Shown here: piece by piece, positions 1-6,521 of the stretch
How positions within the stretch are numbered: the stretch's first letter is position 1
How the letters are laid out: every line of letters begins with the position of its first letter
Origin: Cytophagales bacterium
GTDB taxonomy: Bacteria > Bacteroidota > Bacteroidia > Cytophagales > Cyclobacteriaceae
Assembly: GCA_003504855.1 (NCBI GenBank)
Contig: DNZD01000360.1
Coordinates: 1-11,447 of the forward strand
Direction: 5' to 3'
Length of the DNA stretch: 11,447 nucleotides
Translations under genes and position numbers: made by a program
Notes under the pieces: generated by a model
Database searches by the model: none
What the model saw: only the letters and a program-made list of their open reading frames with translations
Told to the model about the DNA's origin: nothing

Positions 1-938
1 CGATCTACCGACAGGGGATACCAATTGCTTTCGTCTTTGAAACCAAACCACATGATCCGCCGGAATATGTCCGTCTTCTGAAGACTGGCATCGCCCCGTT
101 CAGTTTGGATGGGTTTGTTGATATCTGGAATGTGTTTGAGGGCATCCATGTACGTCTCCAACTCAAAGTTGAGACAGCACTTCAGACGGCCGCACTGGCC
201 CGACAGCTTGCTCGGGTTGAGCGAAAGGTTCTGATATCGGGCAGCGCTGGTGGCCACATTTCGGAAAGAGCTCAGCCACGTGCTGCAGCAGAGTTCCCGG
301 CCACATACACCAATTCCACCCAGGCGTCCGGCTTCCTGTCGGAGACTGATTTGACGCATTTCCACACGCACCCGGAATTCTCCGGCCAGCACTTTTATCA
401 GTTCACGAAAGTCGACGCGCTCTTCGGCGGAATAGAAAAAGCTGGCCTTGGAATTGTCGGCCTGATATTCCACATCCGACAATTTCATGTTGAGTTTCAT
501 CTGGCGGATAATTTCCCGGCCACGGTGAAGCGAAGGCATTTCACGCTTTTGCACTTCTGCATGTCGCTCCAGGTCTTTGGTATGCGCAATCCGGTAGATT
601 TTTCGGATTTCACCGTCGTTCACGACGTTCTTCTTCTTCATCTGCAGCCGCACCAATTCACCCTGCAGGGATACATAGCCGAGGTGGTGACCATTGGGTA
701 CTTCTACGATAACGGGATCACCCGTGGTCAGGTCCAGTTTTTCGGTATTGCGAAAAAATTCCTTGAAACCATTTTTAAAACGGACCTCCACCACATCAAA
801 TCGATCCTTCACCGGCACTTCCATGTTGGAAAGCCAGTCAAAGACATTCATTTTATTGCATCCCCCCGTACCACACGCTCCGTTATTGTTACAGCCGGAA
901 ACTTTTCCGTCCTTTTTAGTTCCACACGCGCATCCCAT
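1..938 (-). CDS. ricT: RicT / PSP1-domain protein (YaaT-like), 3' end cut by the window edge
   Basis: Read on the minus strand from the ATG at 936-938, the frame stays open for 312 codons to the window edge, so the C-terminus is missing. Residues 1-29 form a cysteine-rich leader (Cys3, 5, 16, 22, 27). A PSP1-type core follows from Met30 (MNVFDWLSNM). Two family cysteine signatures are visible: GVCGRELCCSTW at about 210-221 (Cys212, 217, 218) and CGRLKCC at about 249-255 (Cys249, 254, 255). In Bacillus subtilis, RicT (YaaT) joins RicA and RicF in an Fe-S-containing complex that affects RNA processing by RNase Y and the sporulation phosphorelay. Bacteroidota do not sporulate, so the role here is unknown; an Fe-S-linked regulatory or RNA-processing role is inference. 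The ATG at 938 is preferred over the internal ATG at 851 because the leader is in frame and its cysteines resemble those I recall in Bacteroidota homologues. It lies 70 bp downstream of purD and is probably co-transcribed. A long plus-strand open frame over the same DNA is a shadow. Confidence 0.9.
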   Translation of the reverse strand, partial: MGCACGTKKDGKVSGCNNNGACGTGGCNKMNVFDWLSNMEVPVKDRFDVVEVRFKNGFKEFFRNTEKLDLTTGDPVIVEVPNGHHLGYVSLQGELVRLQMKKKNVVNDGEIRKIYRIAHTKDLERHAEVQKREMPSLHRGREIIRQMKLNMKLSDVEYQADNSKASFFYSAEERVDFRELIKVLAGEFRVRVEMRQISLRQEAGRLGGIGVCGRELCCSTWLSSFRNVATSAARYQNLSLNPSKLSGQCGRLKCCLNFELETYMDALKHIPDINKPIQTERGDASLQKTDIFRRIMWFGFKDESNWYPLSVD

Positions 939-950
939 AGTAATCTATCG

Positions 951-1000
951 TTAAGCCCGGAGGTTAGCACCATTCGGGCGGTTGAATTTTCCCGGCTTGA
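951..1000 (-). other. Imperfect inverted repeat in the purD-ricT spacer
   Basis: The arms TTAAGCCCGG (951-960) and CCCGGCTTGA (991-1000) are nearly complementary. As minus-strand RNA they give 8 pairs with two mismatches around a 30-nt loop. The repeat fills most of the 70-bp gap before the ricT start, so it could be a leader hairpin or an RNA-processing site. No U-run follows, so it is not a classical terminator. The stem is short and the loop long, so it may be chance. Confidence 0.25.
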
Positions 1001-1008
1001 ATACGGGA

Positions 1009-2283
1009 CTATAGCAAATCTACACCAATATCCTTCCGGAAATATACGTCCTTCCAGGAAATGCCGGCAACAGCAGAATAGGCCCTGGTGCGGGCCTCGT
1101 TGGCGGTAGCACCCCTGCCTGTAACGGCAAGCACACGCCCGCCATCACTAAGTGCACCTTGGTCTGATGGTTTAGTGCCCGCGTGAAAAACCAATGCGTC
1201 GGTACGTGTATGTAACCCCTGAATCAAATGTCCTTTTACAAAGTCACCGGGATAGCCGCCGGAAACCATCACCACCGTAGTAGTTGCGGCGGGATCTATT
1301 TCAAGTGAGTGACCAGCCAATGTTCCTTCAGCAGTGGCCAACAAGAGTTCAACAAAGTCTGACTGAATGCGGGGCATAACGGCCTCCGTTTCCGGATCAC
1401 CCATGCGTGCATTGTACTCGATTACAAATGGTTCCCCCTTCACCTGGATAAGACCAAAGAAGATAAATCCCCGATAAGGGATGCCTTCTTGTTTAAGTCC
1501 GGCGATGGTAGGAGCGATTACACGGTCTTCCACTTTTTTTCTGAATCCCGGCGTTACAAAAGGAACGGGTGAAACAGCGCCCATGCCACCTGTATTGGGC
1601 CCGGTGTCTGCATCGCCAATGCGTTTATAGTCTTTGGCTTCGGGCAGAATAACATAAGACGATCCATCGGTGAGCACAAACATGGATACTTCAATGCCGT
1701 CAAGGAACTCTTCGATCAATACCTGGGCACTGGCGTCTCCAAAACGTTGGTGGGCAAGCATATCATCCAGTGTGTCGTGCGCGGATGGCAGGGAATCGCA
1801 GATGATGACCCCTTTGCCGGCGGCAAGGCCGTCAGCCTTCAATACAATGGGCATTGAACATTGTTCCAGGTAGGCATGGCCTGCTGATAATGTTTGAGCT
1901 GAGAATGTTTGTGCCTTGGCTGTGGGGATACCATGGCGGACCATGAATTGTTTGGAAAAGTCCTTGCTTCCTTCCAGGCGGGCACCGGATTTTCCAGGTC
2001 CTACCAGGCGAACATGGGATAATCCGGGGGTTGTGTCAAAGTAATCGCGCACGCCCTGCACCAAAGGAACTTCAGGGCCAACCACCACGAGATCAATTTG
2101 CAGATCAAGGCAGGCTTTTCCGATGTTTGGAAAGTCTGCTACGCTAACGGGAATATTCTTCCCGACCGAAGCTGTCCCCGCATTTCCGGGTGCGAAATAC
2201 AAATTCTGGGTGTGTTTGCTTTGCTTGATTTTCCAGCCGAGTGCGTGTTCGCGACCGCCTCCGCCCAAAATGAGGATATTCAT
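1009..2283 (-). CDS. purD: Phosphoribosylamine-glycine ligase (GAR synthetase)
   Basis: PurD joins glycine to 5-phosphoribosylamine using ATP to make glycinamide ribonucleotide, an early step of de novo purine synthesis in the cytoplasm. The protein has 424 residues, the usual full length. Visible motifs in order: N-terminal GGGGREHAL (7-15); ATP-grasp segment KADGLAAGKGV (149-159); LIEEFLDGIEVS (189-200); the family signature region RIGDADTGPNTGGMGA (221-236); metal/ATP-binding EYNARMGDPETE (289-300); and C-terminal GGRVLAVTG (381-389) and YFRKDIG (414-420). The ATG at 2283 gives the canonical MNILILGGGG start. It lies 42 bp downstream of recQ and 70 bp upstream of ricT on the same strand, so an operon is likely. 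A possible internal -7 element sits just upstream at 2298-2305. No other purine genes are in the window, so the gene stands apart from a pur cluster here. Confidence 0.98.
   Translation of the reverse strand: MNILILGGGGREHALGWKIKQSKHTQNLYFAPGNAGTASVGKNIPVSVADFPNIGKACLDLQIDLVVVGPEVPLVQGVRDYFDTTPGLSHVRLVGPGKSGARLEGSKDFSKQFMVRHGIPTAKAQTFSAQTLSAGHAYLEQCSMPIVLKADGLAAGKGVIICDSLPSAHDTLDDMLAHQRFGDASAQVLIEEFLDGIEVSMFVLTDGSSYVILPEAKDYKRIGDADTGPNTGGMGAVSPVPFVTPGFRKKVEDRVIAPTIAGLKQEGIPYRGFIFFGLIQVKGEPFVIEYNARMGDPETEAVMPRIQSDFVELLLATAEGTLAGHSLEIDPAATTTVVMVSGGYPGDFVKGHLIQGLHTRTDALVFHAGTKPSDQGALSDGGRVLAVTGRGATANEARTRAYSAVAGISWKDVYFRKDIGVDLL
1015..1022 (-). promoter_or_regulatory. Possible internal -7 element (TAGATTTG) for ricT
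   Basis: On the minus strand this reads TAGATTTG, a full match to the Bacteroidota -7 consensus TAnnTTTG. It lies inside the last codons of purD (Val-Asp-Leu-Leu-stop), about 76 nt upstream of the ricT ATG. A transcript starting 5-7 nt further on would carry the inverted repeat at 951-1000 in its leader. I see no TTG at the expected -33 position, and coding constraint could explain the match. Confidence 0.2.
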
Positions 2284-2297
2284 GCCTGGGGAAAAGG

Positions 2298-2305
2298 CAA
2301 AGATA
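2298..2305 (-). promoter_or_regulatory. Possible -7 element (TATCTTTG) for purD
   Basis: On the minus strand the recQ-purD gap contains TATCTTTG, a full match to the Bacteroidota -7 consensus TAnnTTTG, ending 14 nt before the purD ATG. It would give a leader of about 8-10 nt and let purD-ricT be transcribed without recQ. No clear -33 TTG is visible at 19-21 bp upstream, so this is a suggestion only. Confidence 0.3.
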
Positions 2306-2325
2306 AAGAAAGGGCAGGTGGGCTG

Positions 2326-4512
2326 CTAATTGGCGTATTCGCTGAGGAACTTGATGCGCATCAAACGGATTTCTTCTTCAGAGAAGTCAGCGTTGTTGCT
2401 GTCGTTCATCGCCTCCTCCAGGCTGTCGGTATCCGAGTTGAGGAAGTAGTCGAAGATCTGTTCCTGCCTGGCTTCATCGAGCATGTCGTCGATATAGTAG
2501 TCAAGATTCAGTTTGGTGCCGGAGTAACAGATATTTTCTATCTCGGTGAGCAGCTCATCAAAAGAAATGCCTTTGGATTGTGCGATTTCCTCCAGATCGA
2601 TTTTCCGGTCAATCTGCTGAATGATGAATATTTTTATTTTGGACTTATTGACGGAAGACTTCACCACCACTTCGGTAGCGGTTTCGATGTCGTGTTCCTC
2701 AACGTATTTCTGAATGAGTTCAATGAAATCCTTTCCAAACTTATTCACCTTCCCCATCCCGACTCCGTTCACGGAGGCAAGGTCTTCCTTGTTCGTGGGG
2801 TAGGTGGTGGCCATTTCTTCCAGGGAGGGATCCTGAAAGATGACATAAGGAGGAAGGTTTTTCTGCTTGGCTACCTGCTTACGCAGCGTCTTCAGCTGTT
2901 CAAACAACTTCTCATCATAGGCTTTGGCTGGTGCGCGTTCGGTGGACACTTCTTCGTCCTCAATGGCGGTTGTGAAGTCGTGGTCCCTGGCCAGCTCAAT
3001 GGGATGAGGCTTTTGTAAAAACTTCTTTCCTTTTTCTGAAAGGCGCAGCACACCGATATTATCGATATCTTTTTCCAGGTATTGGTAAATGAGTGTCTGG
3101 CGAATGACTGATTTCCAGTAGTCGGCTTCTTCATCGCCTCCCTTGCCATAAATGGCAAGGTCTCCGTGGCCATAACTCTTGACGTATTCGTCTTCTGTAC
3201 CGCGGATGACATTCACGAGGTGGTTCAGGCCAAAGCGTTCATTGGTTTGTTTCACCGCTTCAAGCACCATTTTCACCGCGTTGGTACCATCAAAACGTTC
3301 GCGGGGGTGAACACAGTTATCGCATGATCCGCAATTCGCTTCACCGAATTCCTCCCCGAAGTAGTGCAAGAGCTGGCGACGGCGACACACGGGTGACTCT
3401 GCATAGAATTCCATTTCCTGTAACAGAACCCTGGCATTTTCCCGCTCCTGTACTGTTTTGTCTTTGTTGAACTTCTCAAGTTTGTTGAGGTCGTTGTGGC
3501 TGTAGAACATGAGGCAAATGCCTTCGAGCCCATCGCGACCCGACCGGCCGGTTTCCTGGTAGTATCCTTCGAGGGATTTGGGAACATCGTAGTGCACAAC
3601 GAAGCGTACATCGGGCTTGTCTATTCCCATCCCGAAAGCAATCGTGGCGACGATGATGTCGGTTTCTTCATTCAGAAAATCGTCCTGGTTCTTCACCCGC
3701 ACATCGGGATCAAGTCCTGCATGATAAGGGGCAGCCTTGAAGCCATTGACCTGGAGGAGCTGGGCGATTTCTTCCACCTTCTTGCGGCTGAGGCAATAGA
3801 TAATGCCCGACTTGCCTTTATGGTCTTTAAGGAAGCGGATGAGCTGCTTCTTAGTTTCTTTTTTGGGCCTTACTTCGTAGTAGAGGTTCTGCCGGTTGAA
3901 AGAAGAGATGAAAACATCAGCTTCTTCCATCTGCAGGTTCTTCTGAATATCGAGTTGCACCTTGGGGGTGGCCGTGGCGGTAAGGGCAATCACTGGCATA
4001 TCGCCAAGCTGGGCGATCATTGTTTTGATTTTCCGGTATTCCGGACGGAAGTCATGTCCCCATTCCGAGATACAGTGTGCTTCATCAATGGCTACAAACG
4101 ACACGTTGACCTTTTGCAGGAAGGCAATATTCTCTTCTTTGTTGAGTGATTCAGGAGCAACATAGAGCAACTTTACAGTACCCGAGACGCAGTCCTTTTT
4201 GAGTCGGGTGATTTCACCTTTGCTCAGGGTTGAATTCATAAAGCGGGCAGCGATGCCATAGGCATTCAATTGATCCACCTGATTTTTCATCAGTGCAATC
4301 AAGGGGGAGATTACAATGGCCAGGCCATCTTTGATCATGGCAGGCAACTGGTAGCACAACGATTTGCCCGCGCCGGTGGGCATAATTACAAACGTGTTGT
4401 GTCCGTTGAGAATATTACGAATGACCGCTTCCTGATTTCCACGAAACGAAGAGTATCCAAAAAATTCTTTTAGAGAGGCTTTTAGTGAATCCTTTTCTTC
4501 AGCCACAATCAT
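2326..4512 (-). CDS. recQ: ATP-dependent DNA helicase RecQ
   Basis: RecQ is a 3'-5' superfamily 2 DNA helicase that acts in recombination and replication-fork repair. With the start at 4512 the protein has 728 residues, longer than the roughly 610 of Escherichia coli RecQ. Helicase motifs in order: FRGNQE (23-28), Walker A MPTGAGKS (44-51), DEAH (143-146) within IDEAHCISEWGHDFR, TATAT (178-182), AFGMGIDKPDVRFVVH (292-307) and YYQETGRSGRDG (317-328). Zinc-binding cysteines are Cys376, 394, 397 and 400. A winged-helix RQC domain (about 410-500) and an HRDC domain (about 533-605) follow. The last 110 or so residues look like the helix-turn-helix tail often found on Bacteroidota RecQ, ending in an acidic Asp/Glu/Ser/Asn-rich stretch. 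The frame also opens at an ATG at 4575, which would add 21 residues; MIVAEEKDSLK was chosen because it fits the usual family N-terminus. It heads the minus-strand unit with purD and ricT. Confidence 0.97.
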   Translation of the reverse strand: MIVAEEKDSLKASLKEFFGYSSFRGNQEAVIRNILNGHNTFVIMPTGAGKSLCYQLPAMIKDGLAIVISPLIALMKNQVDQLNAYGIAARFMNSTLSKGEITRLKKDCVSGTVKLLYVAPESLNKEENIAFLQKVNVSFVAIDEAHCISEWGHDFRPEYRKIKTMIAQLGDMPVIALTATATPKVQLDIQKNLQMEEADVFISSFNRQNLYYEVRPKKETKKQLIRFLKDHKGKSGIIYCLSRKKVEEIAQLLQVNGFKAAPYHAGLDPDVRVKNQDDFLNEETDIIVATIAFGMGIDKPDVRFVVHYDVPKSLEGYYQETGRSGRDGLEGICLMFYSHNDLNKLEKFNKDKTVQERENARVLLQEMEFYAESPVCRRRQLLHYFGEEFGEANCGSCDNCVHPRERFDGTNAVKMVLEAVKQTNERFGLNHLVNVIRGTEDEYVKSYGHGDLAIYGKGGDEEADYWKSVIRQTLIYQYLEKDIDNIGVLRLSEKGKKFLQKPHPIELARDHDFTTAIEDEEVSTERAPAKAYDEKLFEQLKTLRKQVAKQKNLPPYVIFQDPSLEEMATTYPTNKEDLASVNGVGMGKVNKFGKDFIELIQKYVEEHDIETATEVVVKSSVNKSKIKIFIIQQIDRKIDLEEIAQSKGISFDELLTEIENICYSGTKLNLDYYIDDMLDEARQEQIFDYFLNSDTDSLEEAMNDSNNADFSEEEIRLMRIKFLSEYAN

Positions 4513-4680
4513 GATTCCCGAGTCGATTAAATCCTTACATTTACCTTCCGCAATCGATAACATGCGAATGAGCATTGAATATACTAAAAATTATCCAGAA
4601 ATTCTTCATGATTTGAAGGAAGAACATCGTTTATATCGGTGAACGGACCAAAGCCGGAAATGTTATTCTTGCAGTGACAA
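4513..4680. other. Divergent intergenic spacer between recQ and manC
   Basis: This 168-bp AT-rich spacer must hold the promoters for recQ (leftward) and manC (rightward). I see no full TAnnTTTG on either strand. The nearest are TATTCTTG at 4664-4671 on the plus strand, only 9 nt before the manC ATG, and TAATTTTT on the minus strand at 4586-4593, about 74 nt upstream of the chosen recQ start. Neither has a clear -33 TTG. The region 4513-4575 could also encode a 21-residue RecQ extension. No RNA gene or repeat is visible. Confidence 0.5.
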
Positions 4681-5754
4681 ATGAATAAAAATTTACATGT
4701 TGTATTGATGGCTGGCGGCGTGGGAACCCGCTTCTGGCCCTACAGCCGCAATGCACGGCCCAAACAGTTTCTCGATGTGCTGGGCACCGGAAAGTCCCTC
4801 CTTCAATCAACCTACGAACGATATACGGCGATTTGTCAACCAGCGCATATTTGGGTTGTTACCCATGAAGAGCACGTAGCACTGGTCAAAGAGCAATTGC
4901 CAATTGCCGATGAGCAGATCATGGCGGAACCTATGCGTAAGAATACGGCGCCTTGTATAGCGTATGCCGCCAACAAAATATGGCTGAGCGATCCGGACGC
5001 AGTAATGATTGTCAGTCCAACGGATCATTTGATTCTCAGCGAGAAGGAATTCCTTCACACCATTCAAAAAGCCGTTGATCAGGCACAGTCTCAGGATAAG
5101 CTAATAACGCTGGGTATTAAACCCACACGCCCCGAGACCGGGTATGGCTACATTCAGTTTCTCGAATCTAAATCGATTCTGAAAAAGGTAAAGACGTTCA
5201 CCGAAAAGCCAGCCTTGCCACTGGCCAAGACATTTATCGAAAGCGGTGATTTTTTCTGGAATTCAGGAATGTTCATCTGGGGTGTCAAAGCCATCCTTGA
5301 ATCTTTCCAACGATATCTCCCTGAGTTATCGGAAGCATTTGATGAAATTCGTCCGGAATTAAATACTGATCGGGAAAAGGCGGCAATCGAAAAGGTGTAT
5401 AGCCAGACCAAAGGCATCTCCATCGACTATGGCGTGATGGAGAAAGCAGACAACGTGTACATGGCACTCGGAAATTTTACATGGTCTGATCTCGGCTCAT
5501 GGGCCTCTCTGCACGACGTTTCCCAACGCGATGAACAAAACAATGTGGTTACCGGCCAGGTACAGGTGTATGATACCCGCAACTCTGTACTGAAGGGATC
5601 TTCAGATACGCTTCTTGTTGTGCAGGGCCTCAATGGATATCTCGTCGGCGTATTTGATAACGTCGTAATCGTCTGCGAAAAGGATAAAGAAGAAATGTTC
5701 CGGCGTTACGTTAACGATATCCGGGCGAGGTCCAACGGAACCGATTATTTATAG
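4681..5754 (+). CDS. manC: Mannose-1-phosphate guanylyltransferase (GDP-mannose pyrophosphorylase)
   Basis: The enzyme converts mannose-1-phosphate and GTP to GDP-mannose and pyrophosphate in the cytoplasm, supplying mannose, fucose and related sugars for surface glycans. The 357-residue product is the short single-domain form: it has the nucleotidyltransferase fold and left-handed helix tail but lacks the C-terminal phosphomannose isomerase cupin of the roughly 470-residue bifunctional enzymes. Motifs: AGGVGTRFWPYSR (11-23) followed by PKQF (27-30), EPMRKNTAPCIA (83-94), PTDH (113-116), ETGYGYI (152-158), FTEKP (173-177), WNSGMF (193-198), SIDYGVMEK (247-255) and DLGSW (270-274). The ATG at 4681 puts the nucleotide-binding loop at the usual distance from the N-terminus. 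It is divergent from recQ, and its last 10 bp overlap the end of rlmB on the other strand. No other glycan-synthesis gene is adjacent. Confidence 0.95.
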   Translation: MNKNLHVVLMAGGVGTRFWPYSRNARPKQFLDVLGTGKSLLQSTYERYTAICQPAHIWVVTHEEHVALVKEQLPIADEQIMAEPMRKNTAPCIAYAANKIWLSDPDAVMIVSPTDHLILSEKEFLHTIQKAVDQAQSQDKLITLGIKPTRPETGYGYIQFLESKSILKKVKTFTEKPALPLAKTFIESGDFFWNSGMFIWGVKAILESFQRYLPELSEAFDEIRPELNTDREKAAIEKVYSQTKGISIDYGVMEKADNVYMALGNFTWSDLGSWASLHDVSQRDEQNNVVTGQVQVYDTRNSVLKGSSDTLLVVQGLNGYLVGVFDNVVIVCEKDKEEMFRRYVNDIRARSNGTDYL

Positions 5755-6485
5755 TGCTTCTGACGTACCGTTTCGTAGATGGCTATTCCGGCAGCTACAG
5801 AGATATTCAGCGATTCAATTTTCCCCACCATCGGAATCCGCGCCAGTGCGTCTGAAACTTTAAGTAAGGGTGGAGCTATTCCATCTTCTTCAGATCCCAG
5901 CAGGAGGGCCGTGGGTCCTGACAGATCAATTTTGTAAAGGGGATCAGCCGCCTTTTCGGTGCACGCCACGACCTGAATGCCGTTTTGCTGAAGATCCAGT
6001 ATCGTTTGCTTCAATGACTTTACGCGACATACGGGGATGTGGTGCAACGCTCCGGCAGATGTTTTCACAGCATCACTCGTGATGGGTGCGTTTCCTTTTT
6101 CTTCGATAATAAGCGCATCCAGTCCGGCACATTCACACGTGCGAGCCACGGCACCGAAGTTTCTTACATCGGTAATCCGATCCAGCAACAGAAAAAACGG
6201 AACCCGACCCTCTGCATAGGCCTCATCGATAATGGGCTGAAGCTCAGCGTATGGAATGGCAGCCAGGTAGCCAACAACACCCTGGTGGTTTTTGGTGGTG
6301 AGGCGGTTGATTTTCTCGATAGGTACCCAGCTATAAGGCACGTTGTGTTCCTGCAGGGCGTTTACCAATTCCCGCATCAGGTCGTTGTTGAGGCCGGCCT
6401 GTAAGAATATTTTTTCAATCTGCCGACCTGCCCGAACGGCCTCCATGACGGCCCGGGTTCCATAAATCAATTCTGATTTTTCCAT
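5745..6485 (-). CDS. rlmB: 23S rRNA (guanosine-2'-O-)-methyltransferase RlmB (TrmH/SpoU family)
   Basis: A SPOUT-class RNA 2'-O-methyltransferase; the RlmB subfamily methylates G2251 (E. coli numbering) in the peptidyl-transferase P-loop of 23S rRNA using S-adenosylmethionine. The protein has 246 residues, the normal length. An N-terminal L30e-like RNA-binding substrate domain (GTRAVMEAV, 9-17) precedes the three SpoU motifs: LDRITDVRNFGAVART (101-116, with Asn109 and Arg115), LLLGSEEDGI (194-203) and ESLNISVAAGIAIYE (224-238), which form the trefoil-knot cofactor site. The assignment to RlmB rather than TrmH or another SpoU paralogue rests on length and N-terminal domain and is probable rather than proven. 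It lies 36 bp downstream of the GWxTD gene on the same strand and is probably co-transcribed with it. Its stop codon lies inside the 3' end of manC. Confidence 0.92.
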   Translation of the reverse strand: MEKSELIYGTRAVMEAVRAGRQIEKIFLQAGLNNDLMRELVNALQEHNVPYSWVPIEKINRLTTKNHQGVVGYLAAIPYAELQPIIDEAYAEGRVPFFLLLDRITDVRNFGAVARTCECAGLDALIIEEKGNAPITSDAVKTSAGALHHIPVCRVKSLKQTILDLQQNGIQVVACTEKAADPLYKIDLSGPTALLLGSEEDGIAPPLLKVSDALARIPMVGKIESLNISVAAGIAIYETVRQKHYK

Positions 6486-6521
6486 GCGAATGCGAAATGC
6501 GGTACAAAGAAAGGGAATAAA

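Noticed and set aside
105..1109. Long plus-strand open frame (334 codons) opposite ricT and the end of purD
   Set aside because: Its translation matches no family I know, and the minus strand of the same DNA encodes a clear RicT with cysteine signatures and the end of PurD. It is an antisense shadow.
2098..3018. Plus-strand open frame (306 codons) across the recQ-purD junction
   Set aside because: It lies over the well-supported ends of RecQ and PurD and has no recognisable domain.
3496..4149. Plus-strand open frame (217 codons) opposite the RecQ helicase core
   Set aside because: The minus strand here carries conserved helicase motifs; the plus-strand frame is a by-product of codon use.
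4664..4671. TATTCTTG as a manC promoter -7 element
   Set aside because: It has one mismatch to TAnnTTTG, no -33 TTG, and would leave a leader of only a few bases; too weak to list as a promoter.
6505..6512. TTTCTTTG (minus strand) as a promoter for rlmB
   Set aside because: It lacks the conserved A of TAnnTTTG and lies in a 36-bp gap inside a probable operon.
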